Virus record (IMG/VR): IMGVR_UViG_3300044608_001851
Coordinates: 1-35,394 of that record
Reading direction: 5' to 3' (one strand)
Length of the DNA: 35,394 nt
Source: a virus
Positions 1-7,717 of this stretch are shown here, one piece after another (within the stretch, counting starts at the first letter, position 1; each line of letters opens with the position of its first letter). Under the pieces are notes generated by a model. It saw nothing but the letters and a program-made list of their open reading frames with translations, was not told the origin of the DNA and ran no database searches. Made by a program: the position numbers and the translations under genes.

Positions 1-2
1 AC

Positions 3-410
3 GCACGGATCGAGAACAGCGGACAAGCTGCGGAGTTGGAGCGGCTCAACGAGGCTAAACGCTGGATACCAGTGCTAGATAGAGTGCCTGAGCTTGGAGT
101 TGATGTGCTTGTGTTGCAGCGTATCGGTCAGTGTGAGGTGGCGTGGAGACACGTTGTTGACGGCAATTGGATGTCCTATGCTGCGCTTGGCGAAATCACC
201 CACTGGATGCCATTGCCTGAGTTGCCGAAACAACGCTGGATTCCGGTCGATGAGCGGTTGCCGGAAACGCGAGACCCCGTTCTTACGTTGTGGGTGAGCG
301 GAATGCAAAGCGTCAAACAATACGACGAACAACACGGATGGAACACTGGCGCACAGGTCACCCACTGGATGCTATTGCCTGAGCTGCCGAAGAAGGAGGT
401 GCAGGGATGA
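3..410 (+). CDS. Tandem DUF551-domain protein, 5'-truncated
   Basis: The frame is open to the window edge, so the N-terminus is missing; a TTG at 36 could start a shorter form but the upstream residues look like a continuing helix. Two DUF551-like units follow each other: RWIPVLDRVPE...THWMPLPELPK and RWIPVDERLPE...THWMLLPELPK, the classic WIPV-x-ERLPE opening and THWMPLPE-P closing of this small phage domain. DUF551 has no established biochemical function. The stop overlaps the next start by ATGA. Base use is G/T-rich, unlike the C-rich centre of the window. Domain recognition is firm; the role is unknown. Confidence 0.75.
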   Translation, partial: ARIENSGQAAELERLNEAKRWIPVLDRVPELGVDVLVLQRIGQCEVAWRHVVDGNWMSYAALGEITHWMPLPELPKQRWIPVDERLPETRDPVLTLWVSGMQSVKQYDEQHGWNTGAQVTHWMLLPELPKKEVQG

Positions 411-757
411 GCGAGCAGGAAATCAACGAAGCCATCGCTGAAGCGTGTGGAAGGGAGAGGAACCCAGACGGTGGTTGGTACCCCGACAACGGATTACGAG
501 TCGGCACGCAGGCCATTCCAGATTATTGCGGCGACCTCAACGCTATGCACGAGGCGGAGAAGGTGCTGGATGAGACGCAGGCCGAGGATTATGAGGAACT
601 GCTTGGGGAGTATGGGTTTCATTCAACCGCCCGCCAACGCGCAGAGGCGTTTCTGATGACGCTGGGGAAGTGGGAACCAGTAGTAAAGGATTCATTGACA
701 ACTAACGGTGACCATTTGCATGGCGTCACGAAAATGCTCGGGAAGGAAACCAAATGA
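407..757 (+). CDS. Phage ABA-sandwich-type small protein
   Basis: This 116-aa protein shows the family pattern EINEAIAEACG (start), a GGWYPDNG insert, PDYCGDLNAMHEAE (middle) and ATARQRAEAF-like STARQRAEAFLMTLGKWEP (C-terminal). These are signatures of the small phage proteins described as phage ABA sandwich domain; their function is not known. A strong ribosome site, AAGGAGGTG, lies 8-14 bases before the ATG. It is very similar to the truncated gene at 35153 and more distantly to 34902, so it belongs to a small paralogous array. A short tail after GKWEP is not shared with its relatives. Confidence 0.75.
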   Translation: MSEQEINEAIAEACGRERNPDGGWYPDNGLRVGTQAIPDYCGDLNAMHEAEKVLDETQAEDYEELLGEYGFHSTARQRAEAFLMTLGKWEPVVKDSLTTNGDHLHGVTKMLGKETK

Positions 758-1017
758 GCAACCTTCAATCCATCGCCCCCAGCATCCTCGCCGGAATGCT
801 CGACCAGATCGCAATCGATACGCAGCCAATCTTCCGGCCCTACCTCATCGAAGCCGCACGACGATTGCAGCAGATGCCGGTGTACGGGGGAGCCGTCGCA
901 ATCCCCGACGACCTCCGCCGCAACGCCTCCGCCGAAGAACTTGTCGCGCTCCTCACGGCGCAAAACCACCAACTCCAAACAGCACTCCAGACACTCATCG
1001 ATGCTCACACCCCTTGA
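754..1017 (+). CDS. Hypothetical protein, 87 aa
   Basis: A small acidic, largely helical protein (SNLQSIAPSILAGMLDQIAI at the start, LVALLTAQNHQLQTALQTLI near the end), likely ending in a short amphipathic helix. No family recognised. It overlaps the preceding gene by ATGA and the following primase-helicase by 17 bases, so it is probably translated in the same early operon and may be an accessory of replication; that is inference from position only. Confidence 0.6.
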   Translation: MSNLQSIAPSILAGMLDQIAIDTQPIFRPYLIEAARRLQQMPVYGGAVAIPDDLRRNASAEELVALLTAQNHQLQTALQTLIDAHTP

Positions 1018-2890
1018 CCGCGCCCGCGCCTACGCCGCAAAAGTGCCAGGAGCAGTCTCCGGACAAAACGGACACTCCTCAACCTACGACCTCGCCCGCG
1101 TCCTAGTTCACGATTTCGCCCTCCCCGAACACGACGCGCTCCAGATCATCGCCGAGTGGAACGCCACGTGTTCGCCTCCCTGGTCTCAACGAGAACTCGA
1201 ACACAAAATCCGACAAGCCGCCTCGAAACCGCACACGACACCACGAGGCGCAAAACTTGACCTCGCGCGAAACACCGTTTCCCCGACCGGCCGCTTCATC
1301 GTTTCGCGATCCAGCGCGCCACCGGCCGACATTGCCTCCGGGGGCGCAAACCCCGCCGACGCAATCGCCCTTCTAAAAGCCGCCTTCGACCCCGAAGAAA
1401 TCGTCTGCATTTGCACCCAAGCCGCCGAAGCCGAGGACGGAAAACACCGACCAGGCTCCCACGGAACATTCAAAACCGCAGCGTGGTTCATCGAACAAAT
1501 CGAGAGCGGAACAAACCCCTTCACCGCCCCGAGCGCGGGGGGGCGCTGGATCCGAATCAACCCCTACAAAAGCGGAAGCACCACCGGCGCCGACCAAAAC
1601 GTCGCATCGTACCGCCACGTCCTGATCGAGTTCGACGACCTCCCCGAAGCCGACCAGCTCCACATCCTCCGCGCCTCAAACCTACCCCTGACGGCCATAA
1701 TCTCAAGCGGGGGGCGCTCCTACCATGGCTGGGTTCGCGTCGACGCACCCGACCGGCACACTTGGGAGAGCCGCCGAGATGCGATCTACGCCTACCTCGA
1801 AGACGCCAACCCTTGTCCCGCCAACAAAAACCCCGGCCGCTTTTCAAGACTGCCAGGGTGCGAGAGGGGCGCGCAGGTTCAACGCCTCATCTCCGGCAGG
1901 ATCGGGCCGGAAAGTTGGGAGGAGTTCGAGGTGTGGCTTCGCCGCCGAGACCTCCCCCAAGGCCTCTCGATCATGGACGTGGGCAACGTCCCAATCGCCC
2001 CCGACCCAACCTGCATTCTCGGAAACCGCTGGCTTTGCAAAGGCGGGAGCCTCGTCCTAGTTTCCTCGTCCGGAGTCGGAAAATCCTCCTTCGTGCTTCA
2101 GTTCGCGGTGGCCCTCTCGACCGCCATTCCATTTTTCGGCATCGCCCACCCCAACCGCACCCCACTCCGCGTCGGCATCATCCAAGCCGAAAACGACTGG
2201 GGCGACGTCCGCGAAGCCCTCGAAGGGGCGCTTCTCTGGCTAACCGCAGCCGGACGAAATGAGCCCGGCATGGTTCAGCGAATGGCCGCCAACCTCCGCT
2301 TTTTCCGCGAAAACACAAAAACGGGGGCGCCCTTCCTCGCAATCCTCCGCCAGCTCATCAAAGAACACCGCCTCGAAGTTGTCATCCTCGACCCCCTGAT
2401 GGCTTTTTTCGGGGACGACGTCGCAGACCAAAAAGCGATGTCGCTATTCCTCCGCAACACACTTCAGCCGATCCTTGAAGAGACGGGGGCGGTAGTGATC
2501 ATCGTTCACCACACCGCCAAGCCAAAACAAGAAGCCTCGCGCAACCACTCCGAAATCGCGTACCTGGGGGCGGGTTCAAGCGAGCTAACCAACTGGGCGC
2601 GCGAAATCGCCGTCCTGCAAAGGGAACCAAACCGCAAGGAAAAGCAGGGCGCTTTTTTACTCAGCTTATGTAAGCGGGGGCGCCGTGCAGGACTGCTAGA
2701 CGACAACGGAAACCCCGTCACCCAACTCCGCGTCGACCACGCCGACACCGGGATTTTTTGGCGATACGCAACCCCACTCCCGCCCGACCCCGAAGACACC
2801 GAAACCGAGAAACCAGCCGGGACTTTTACCCCATCGCGGAAGTTCAAAAGCCGAGCACCTAAACGTTTCAGAGAGCAGCACGGGGAATAA
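1001..2890 (+). CDS. Primase / RepA-type replicative helicase
   Basis: This 629-aa fusion combines three parts. Residues ~1-75 (PLDRARAYAAKVPGAVSGQNGH, PPWSQRELEHKIRQAA) match the helical domain common at the start of phage primase-helicases. Residues ~140-320 look like an archaeo-eukaryotic-type primase: acidic motif IEFDDL (~210), SSGGRSYHGWVRVD, and KNPGRFSRLPGC. Residues ~345-560 form a RecA/RepA-like ATPase (AAA_25 type) with Walker A SSSGVGKSS (~358), Walker B VVILDPLMAF (~459) and IVHHTAKP. It probably primes and unwinds phage DNA. The ATG at 1001 is chosen because family similarity begins directly after it; an upstream ATG at 941 would add 20 Arg/Ser/Lys-rich residues inside the previous gene. 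An odd basic tail (SRAPKRFREQHGE) may bind DNA. Confidence 0.85.
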   Translation: MLTPLDRARAYAAKVPGAVSGQNGHSSTYDLARVLVHDFALPEHDALQIIAEWNATCSPPWSQRELEHKIRQAASKPHTTPRGAKLDLARNTVSPTGRFIVSRSSAPPADIASGGANPADAIALLKAAFDPEEIVCICTQAAEAEDGKHRPGSHGTFKTAAWFIEQIESGTNPFTAPSAGGRWIRINPYKSGSTTGADQNVASYRHVLIEFDDLPEADQLHILRASNLPLTAIISSGGRSYHGWVRVDAPDRHTWESRRDAIYAYLEDANPCPANKNPGRFSRLPGCERGAQVQRLISGRIGPESWEEFEVWLRRRDLPQGLSIMDVGNVPIAPDPTCILGNRWLCKGGSLVLVSSSGVGKSSFVLQFAVALSTAIPFFGIAHPNRTPLRVGIIQAENDWGDVREALEGALLWLTAAGRNEPGMVQRMAANLRFFRENTKTGAPFLAILRQLIKEHRLEVVILDPLMAFFGDDVADQKAMSLFLRNTLQPILEETGAVVIIVHHTAKPKQEASRNHSEIAYLGAGSSELTNWAREIAVLQREPNRKEKQGAFLLSLCKRGRRAGLLDDNGNPVTQLRVDHADTGIFWRYATPLPPDPEDTETEKPAGTFTPSRKFKSRAPKRFREQHGE

Positions 2891-3221
2891 ATAACTAACT
2901 AAGATGAACCCCTCCCTTTTGATGCCGCGCTTCTCCCCACGCCCCACCCCACACCCGTTTCCCCTCTCCACCCCCCTTAGAGGGGTGGAAGAGGGAAACG
3001 GGGTGGGGATGGGGCGGTGGGAGAGCGGCAAGGCGGTAAAAACGAAAAGAAAAAGACAATCCGCACCCGTCACCCTCAGACACATTTTCGGCGCGACGAC
3101 GACCCCGCCGCGCGCGCCACGCGCAGCTTCCTATTCGGCATCGCAACCGCAAAACGCAACTCGCCCTCAAACCACACAAGCACACCGCCCCCACCCCCCC
3201 CTAGATAAGGAATCTCTTACC
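2891..3221 (+). other. Non-coding boundary between early and packaging genes
   Basis: About 330 bases separate the helicase from the packaging operon. The first half holds a very long hairpin (separate entry). The second half, 3018-3221, contains a purine-rich segment, then a GC-rich stretch with repeated CGCGC words and a C-run at 3190-3201. No convincing sigma-70 promoter is visible, and the frames open across it are compositional. Confidence 0.5.
2942..3014 (+). repeat. Long imperfect GC-rich hairpin
   Basis: The two arms, roughly 2942-2974 and 2981-3014, pair through about 30 base pairs with only a few single-base bulges. The inner stem is CCACCCC / GGGGTGG around the loop CCTTAGA, continuing out through CCCTCT/AGAGGG, CGTTTCCCC/GGGAAACG and CCCCACC/GGTGGGG blocks. 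There is no T-run after it, so it is not a textbook intrinsic terminator, but it lies right after the early operon and could stop or stabilise transcripts. It could also be a REP/MITE-like mobile repeat. The word TTAGAGGGG recurs at the terminator near 12154. Confidence 0.7.
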
Positions 3222-3296
3222 ATGCGCCAAAATAGTTTGCGGGGACGCACCCAACGAAGCAGCTGTGTGAATAAAATAAACCACGTTGACAGATGA
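3222..3296 (+). CDS. Putative 24-aa leader peptide
   Basis: A short frame encodes a basic peptide (MRQNSLRGRTQRSSCVNKI...), with AAGG about 11 bases upstream of its ATG. Its TGA overlaps the start codon of the terminase small subunit as ATGA, the same junction used by nearly all genes here. It could be a coupling leader that delivers ribosomes to the terminase gene, which has no obvious ribosome site of its own. The short length makes chance possible. Confidence 0.3.
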   Translation: MRQNSLRGRTQRSSCVNKINHVDR

Positions 3297-3994
3297 AACC
3301 CGAACCTCAAACACCGCCGCAACCGGCCCCAATCGCCTCAAGAGTGGCCGCGCAGAACGTGAAGATTCTTTTGGAGCGTCAGAAATCGGGGAAGCCCCTT
3401 TCGCGCTCAGAAATCGCACAGGTTGAGAAATACTTCGAAGAGCAAAACGGCGGAAAACCCAAAGAGGAGTTCGCTAAATCCCTCCAAGACCTCGCCGGAA
3501 TCTTCCACACCAACCGCGAAACCATCCGCCTTTGGCTCAAAGCCGGAGCACCTCGCCCGACCGGTTCCGGTTTCTACCCCATCAATGCCTGGCGCGACTG
3601 GATCCGCGAAAACGGCAAAGAAACCAATGAGGCGGAAACCCTCGACAAGGCCCGCCTCACCTGTCGACAGATTCAGCTCAAAATCGAAAAAATGGAAATC
3701 GAGGTCGCACAGGCACGAGGCGAACTGATGCACGTCGACACCGTACGCCAAAAGCTTTTCCAATCGTTCGACACCGTCCGCCGCCTCCAACTCCGCATGG
3801 GAACTTCTCTCGCCTCTCGCCTCGCCGGAATGGAACCCGCCGACATCGAGCGTGAAATCACCCAAGCCCTTGAAGAGAGTTACGACGCCATCCAGCGATG
3901 GGCGGACACGATGGCCCGCACCGAGGAACCCGACCAGACATCAACACCGACTAAACCAAAACGCACCCGCAAACCCAAAACCCCGAAAGCATGA
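3293..3994 (+). CDS. terS: Terminase small subunit (Nu1-like)
   Basis: A 233-aa protein with a helix-turn-helix in residues ~60-105 (KSLQDLAGIFHTNRETIRLW, then GFYPINAWRDWI), as in lambda Nu1/packaging small subunits that bind the packaging initiation site. A long helical region follows (KARLTCRQIQLKIEKMEIEV, then GELMHVDTVRQKLFQSFDTV), typical of the oligomerisation part. The tail is Thr/Lys/Pro-rich (PTKPKRTRKPKTPKA), presumably flexible and DNA-contacting. It is the first full-length gene of the late operon. Unusually, three genes separate it from the large subunit. Confidence 0.75.
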   Translation: MKPEPQTPPQPAPIASRVAAQNVKILLERQKSGKPLSRSEIAQVEKYFEEQNGGKPKEEFAKSLQDLAGIFHTNRETIRLWLKAGAPRPTGSGFYPINAWRDWIRENGKETNEAETLDKARLTCRQIQLKIEKMEIEVAQARGELMHVDTVRQKLFQSFDTVRRLQLRMGTSLASRLAGMEPADIEREITQALEESYDAIQRWADTMARTEEPDQTSTPTKPKRTRKPKTPKA

Positions 3995-4689
3995 AACCAA
4001 AAATCAAGGAACGCGACCCCCGCCAACTAACCCCAAACCCGCGCAATGCCAAGAGGCACGACGCCGACCAGATCGCCAAACTCAAAGCCTCGATTCTCCG
4101 GTACGGTTTCACCGCCCCAGTTCTCATCGACGCCGCCGGCGTCATCATCGCCGGACACGGACGAACCCGCGCAGCCATCGATGCCGGACTCGCAACGATT
4201 CCAACAATCCAACTCGACCTCACCGCGGACGACGCCCGCGCCTACGCACTCGCCGACAACAAACTCGCCGAGCTTGGCGGAGGTTGGGACTTGGAGATTC
4301 TCCGCGCCGAACTGGCCGACCTCTCAGCCCTGCCGGAGATCGAAACCGGATTCACCGACGCCGAGATTCAGACTCTTCTTCATGGGCCGAGCCGCAAACT
4401 CACAAAGGACGAAATCGAAGCCGCAGCCGACGACGACCCGCCGGAGGAAAAGCCGGACGACTTCGAACGCCAACTCGCAAAGGTAACCAACCCGACGCTT
4501 CCCCTTGTCGCCCAATACGGCGAAACCCAGCAAGCTTTCCTCATCGTTTGCGACAACTCAGTCGACGAGGCGTGGCTTCGTCATGTTCTCGGCCTAGAAG
4601 AGCCGCGCCAAAGCTACAAAGACCAGAATGTCCAATCCTCAAACGTCATCGCAGTCTCCGAACTCCGCGCCGCATGGAACTCTCGATAA
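3991..4689 (+). CDS. ParB-fold (ParB/Srx) domain protein
   Basis: A 232-aa protein whose first ~125 residues match the ParB-like nuclease/NTPase fold found at the front of phage ParB-methyltransferase fusions: RQLTPNPRNAKRHD, QIAKLKASILRYGFTAPVLI, the box GHGRTRAA (~50-57), and AYALADNKLAELGG. After an acidic linker (AAADDDPPEEKPDDFE) comes a small C-terminal domain (FLIVCDNSVDEAWLRHVLGL). No methyltransferase domain is attached. It overlaps the small terminase by ATGA and the next gene by 16 bases. A CTPase or nuclease role is possible; its placement beside a glycosyltransferase hints at DNA modification or packaging control, which is inference. Confidence 0.75.
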   Translation: MKPKIKERDPRQLTPNPRNAKRHDADQIAKLKASILRYGFTAPVLIDAAGVIIAGHGRTRAAIDAGLATIPTIQLDLTADDARAYALADNKLAELGGGWDLEILRAELADLSALPEIETGFTDAEIQTLLHGPSRKLTKDEIEAAADDDPPEEKPDDFERQLAKVTNPTLPLVAQYGETQQAFLIVCDNSVDEAWLRHVLGLEEPRQSYKDQNVQSSNVIAVSELRAAWNSR

Positions 4690-5411
4690 TCATTCCGAGC
4701 AGGGGGCGCCCCGCTTCCGTCCTTACCAAAATCACCGGAGCCAAACTTTTCGTTCCCGAATCCGAAGCGGACTCGTACCGACGCCACAACCCCGACACCG
4801 AAATCCTCACCCACCCGCCAACCCGCAACCTAGCGCACAAACGCCAAACCATCCTCGACCGATGGCCATCTGTCTTCATGGTCGACGACGACATCGCATT
4901 TGTTTCGCGCCTGTACTCAACCGGCAACAATCGCCACAACCACCTAAGCCCCGACCAAATCGCCGATCTGATCCAAGCAACCGCCACAAGCGCACGCCGC
5001 TCCGGATGCTATCTTTTCGGGTTCAATGCATTCCCCAACCCCCGACACTACCACACCCACAAACCCATCCGGTTTAACGCTTACATCAACGCGTCCGCTT
5101 TCGGCATCTTATCCGGTTCGTCACTCTATTTCACCGAGCGCACAACCGCCGCCGAAAGCCATTGGATAAACCTCCTCAATTGCTACTACCACCGGCGGAG
5201 CTTCCAAGACGCCCGTTTTTGTTTCGCGCAGGAACCAGGAAGCACTTTCTTTCGACCTGGTGGACAGACTGCAAACCGGACGCAAGACACCGAAAAAGCC
5301 GACACGCTTTTCCTTAAACGAACTTTCGGCGACGCCGTCCAAATCCGCAAAGGGTCACAGCACGCCGCGATCGCTCACCCCTACCAACGAACCATCAAAT
5401 TCCCGTTCTGA
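4674..5411 (+). CDS. Glycosyltransferase, TAGT-like
   Basis: A 245-aa protein beginning with the GT-A-like pattern MELSIIIPSRGRPASVLTK, then LFVPESEADSYRR (~25-37), a RNLAHKRQTILDRW segment and the acidic metal/sugar-binding motif FMVDDDIAF (~67-75). Together they resemble the TET-associated glycosyltransferases described by Iyer, Aravind and colleagues in phages with hypermodified DNA. The start at 4674 is chosen because the family similarity begins at that Met. It sits between a ParB-fold gene and a GIY-YIG gene inside the terminase operon. DNA bases are a plausible acceptor, but no TET oxygenase or hydroxymethylase is in the window; capsid or cell-surface acceptors remain possible. Confidence 0.65.
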   Translation: MELSIIIPSRGRPASVLTKITGAKLFVPESEADSYRRHNPDTEILTHPPTRNLAHKRQTILDRWPSVFMVDDDIAFVSRLYSTGNNRHNHLSPDQIADLIQATATSARRSGCYLFGFNAFPNPRHYHTHKPIRFNAYINASAFGILSGSSLYFTERTTAAESHWINLLNCYYHRRSFQDARFCFAQEPGSTFFRPGGQTANRTQDTEKADTLFLKRTFGDAVQIRKGSQHAAIAHPYQRTIKFPF

Positions 5412-5734
5412 TGTTCCACGTTTACCACCTCGTCGACCCCAACGACCGCGCCGTCCGCTACGTTGGGAAAAGCAGCAAACCCAAAGCCCGCCTCGCGCAA
5501 CACCTCGCCGACGCAGCCGCCGCCGATAACACCGATAAAAAACGGTGGATTCGTCGCCTCGTCGCCGCCGGACAGAAGCCCGTCCTCGTCATCGCCGGAA
5601 GTTTCGCGACCGAACCATTGGCCCGCGCTTTCGAGTCCGATGAATGCCACCGCCACATTCACTCCATCACCAACATTCACGACCCTGCCAAAAGAGCCGC
5701 CGATCTCCACAAAGCAACCCGCGCCGCCAAATGA
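5411..5734 (+). CDS. GIY-YIG endonuclease domain protein
   Basis: A 107-aa stand-alone domain. HVYHLVD at residues 3-9 and RYVGK at 16-20 fit the GIY...YIG strands; R27 in KARLAQH and an acidic residue near E75/E78 (LARAFESDECHRHI) sit where the catalytic Arg and Glu are expected. These nucleases nick or cut DNA. Start and previous stop share one base (TGATG) and the stop overlaps the large terminase start by ATGA. It could be a homing-type insertion, a packaging-associated nuclease like those near other terminases, or part of the ParB/glycosyltransferase cassette. Confidence 0.75.
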   Translation: MFHVYHLVDPNDRAVRYVGKSSKPKARLAQHLADAAAADNTDKKRWIRRLVAAGQKPVLVIAGSFATEPLARAFESDECHRHIHSITNIHDPAKRAADLHKATRAAK

Positions 5735-7491
5735 GCATTTTCTACGAGACCCTCGCCGAGATTTTCTCCGCCAAAAAGCAAACAACGCCGTGGAAATGGG
5801 CCGAGCAGCATTTGACCCTCGACAACACAACAACGCTCCCGGGACGTTTCCAGATCCGAAACGCGCCTTTCTGCGCCGAGCCGATGGAAGCATTTGCCGA
5901 CAACCGCATCGACGAACTGACCATTATGTGTTCAGCCCAATCCGCCAAAAGCCAAATGCTGATCACTTGCCTATGTTGGGCAATCGCCGAAGACCCCGGC
6001 CCCGCTCTCTGGGTGATGGCCAACCAAGACGACGCCGAGGAGTTTCACCGCGTACGACTAAAGCCGCAAATCCTCTCAGCCGAACCCATCCGGCGTTTGA
6101 TGATTCAGCACCGTTCAGCCGACAAGGCCTCCGGCATGGATTTCTCAACGATGCACCTCTCGATTCGCGGCGCACACTCACCCGCCAAACTCCAGTCCCT
6201 TCCGGTTCGCTGGTTGATTCTCGATGAGGTACGCAACTACCCACCCCAAGCCCTCGACACCGTCCGCAAACGCGTTCGCGCTCAATGGAACCACCGTATC
6301 GTCCAAATCTCCACGCCCGACCTCGAAAACGACGAGATGCACAGAAGCTTCCTCCAAGGTGACCAACGCCATTTCTACTGGGCGTGCCTTCAATGCGGAG
6401 AGCACTTTTGCCCGACATGGGACACCGTCAAATGGGACACCGACGAACGAACGACCCGCCCAAATGGCGATTTCATTTTCGACCGACTCGCGGAGACAAT
6501 CCGCATCGAATGCCCCCATTGCCATTTCGCGCACTTCGACAACGCCCACACCCGCAAACGCCTTTTGCAAAACTTCCGGTGGATACCGCATAACGAAACC
6601 GCGCCCGCCGCTCACCGTTCGTACCATTGGAACGCCTTCATTCCCATCTGGATTCAATGGCGCAAAATCGTCGAAGAGTTTCTGGAAGCAAAAAAGGTTT
6701 TGAACCTAACAGGCTCAACCGGAAAACTCCGGATCTGGAAGGGGGAATCCCTTGGCCTTCCTTGGACGCCGGATTTGCAGGAGGAAAACACGTTGGTTGT
6801 CGAGGCCGGAGCCGCAGCCTACCCACTCCGCACCGTTGGCGACGGAATCCGCATTCTCACCGTCGACGTTCAACAAGATCACCTCTGGTTTCTGGTTCGC
6901 GAGTGGCAACCGGACGGAGCGTCGCGCCTTGTCGACTGGGGGCGCGTTCACGGTTTCGCCGACCTCCCGCCAATCCAAGCGCAATACGGAATCCCCAATG
7001 CCAACGTCCTGGTCGACTCCGGATTCGAAACCTCCGCCGTGTACGCCGCCATCGCCCGACACGAAGACCGAGAGGGAAACCGATGGAAGCCGACCAAAGG
7101 AACACCCAACACCGACGGATGGACAATCGACGGAGTGAAGAGGCCGTTTTTCTTCTCGTACACCGAAATCGGTAAAGGCCACAAGCCCATCCGGCTCCTC
7201 CTGTTTTCCGTCGCACTAATGAAAGACCACCTCTGCGCTATGATTCGCGGTGGCCCCTATCAACCCCGTTGGGAATACTCGACCGAAGCCGGAAAGGATT
7301 ACCTCTCGCAACTGACCGCCGAGCGTCGCCGTGAAAAAGTAGACAGCTATGGCCGGTCAACGTATTTTTGGGAACGGATACGCCGCAACAACCACGTTTT
7401 CGACCTTGAGGTTCTCCAACTTCTGGCCGCGACTGGCCACCGCGGAATCCGATTGAACGGAGAACTCGCGACCGATGGCAAACGAAATTGA
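5731..7491 (+). CDS. terL: Terminase large subunit (GpA family)
   Basis: The packaging motor, 586 aa. Visible parts: lambda gpA-type N-terminus (FYETLAEIFSAKKQTTPWKW), deviant Walker A SAQSAKSQ (~68-75), Walker B WLILDEVR (~161-168), QISTPDLENDEMHRSF coupling region, a zinc-finger pair CLQC (~220) and CPHC (~261), and the C-terminal RNase H-like nuclease with VDVQQDHLW (~378) and VDSGFETS (~427). The ATG at 5731 overlaps the previous stop. It translocates DNA into the prohead through the portal and makes the cuts. GpA-type terminases usually make cohesive ends, so a cos site is expected but was not identified. Confidence 0.93.
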   Translation: MSIFYETLAEIFSAKKQTTPWKWAEQHLTLDNTTTLPGRFQIRNAPFCAEPMEAFADNRIDELTIMCSAQSAKSQMLITCLCWAIAEDPGPALWVMANQDDAEEFHRVRLKPQILSAEPIRRLMIQHRSADKASGMDFSTMHLSIRGAHSPAKLQSLPVRWLILDEVRNYPPQALDTVRKRVRAQWNHRIVQISTPDLENDEMHRSFLQGDQRHFYWACLQCGEHFCPTWDTVKWDTDERTTRPNGDFIFDRLAETIRIECPHCHFAHFDNAHTRKRLLQNFRWIPHNETAPAAHRSYHWNAFIPIWIQWRKIVEEFLEAKKVLNLTGSTGKLRIWKGESLGLPWTPDLQEENTLVVEAGAAAYPLRTVGDGIRILTVDVQQDHLWFLVREWQPDGASRLVDWGRVHGFADLPPIQAQYGIPNANVLVDSGFETSAVYAAIARHEDREGNRWKPTKGTPNTDGWTIDGVKRPFFFSYTEIGKGHKPIRLLLFSVALMKDHLCAMIRGGPYQPRWEYSTEAGKDYLSQLTAERRREKVDSYGRSTYFWERIRRNNHVFDLEVLQLLAATGHRGIRLNGELATDGKRN

Positions 7492-7717
7492 TTACCACGC
7501 AATCTTTCGAGCGATGAGCACGGCGGAACTCTCCGCCGCCATCGCTCGACTAAACCAAGAGTTTGCCGACCCCTACACCGCAATCTCCGCCGCCGGAACC
7601 TCCTCGCAACGCGACCGCGCTCAAATCGCCACCGAACTCTCAGCCGCTTGCCAAGTTCACGCCGAGCGCACCGCCTCCGGAACCCCTCGCACCCGCGCCC
7701 GCGCTTACTTCGCATGA
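7475..7717 (+). CDS. gpW-like head-tail connector (candidate)
   Basis: An 80-aa protein between the large terminase and the portal, exactly where lambda has gpW, the small adaptor that prepares the portal for tail joining. It begins with an amphipathic segment (AIFRAMSTAELSAAIARLNQ) and has an Ala-rich second helix. It overlaps the terminase by 17 bases and the portal by ATGA. Sequence similarity to gpW by eye is limited; the call rests mostly on size, position and helix pattern. Confidence 0.5.
   Translation: MANEIDYHAIFRAMSTAELSAAIARLNQEFADPYTAISAAGTSSQRDRAQIATELSAACQVHAERTASGTPRTRARAYFA

Noticed and set aside
941-1000. Upstream ATG adding 20 residues to the primase-helicase
   Set aside because: The added residues are Arg/Ser/Lys-rich, typical of reading the previous gene out of frame; family similarity starts after the Met at 1001.
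1531-1546. G7 tract in the primase-helicase as a phase-variable switch
   Set aside because: The tract is short, lies in an essential-looking gene, and coincides with the recurrent GGGGGCGC word.
5411-5734. GIY-YIG gene as an intron-encoded homing endonuclease
   Set aside because: Neighbouring genes are intact and coupled, with no intron boundaries or interrupted reading frames visible; a free-standing homing role cannot be excluded.
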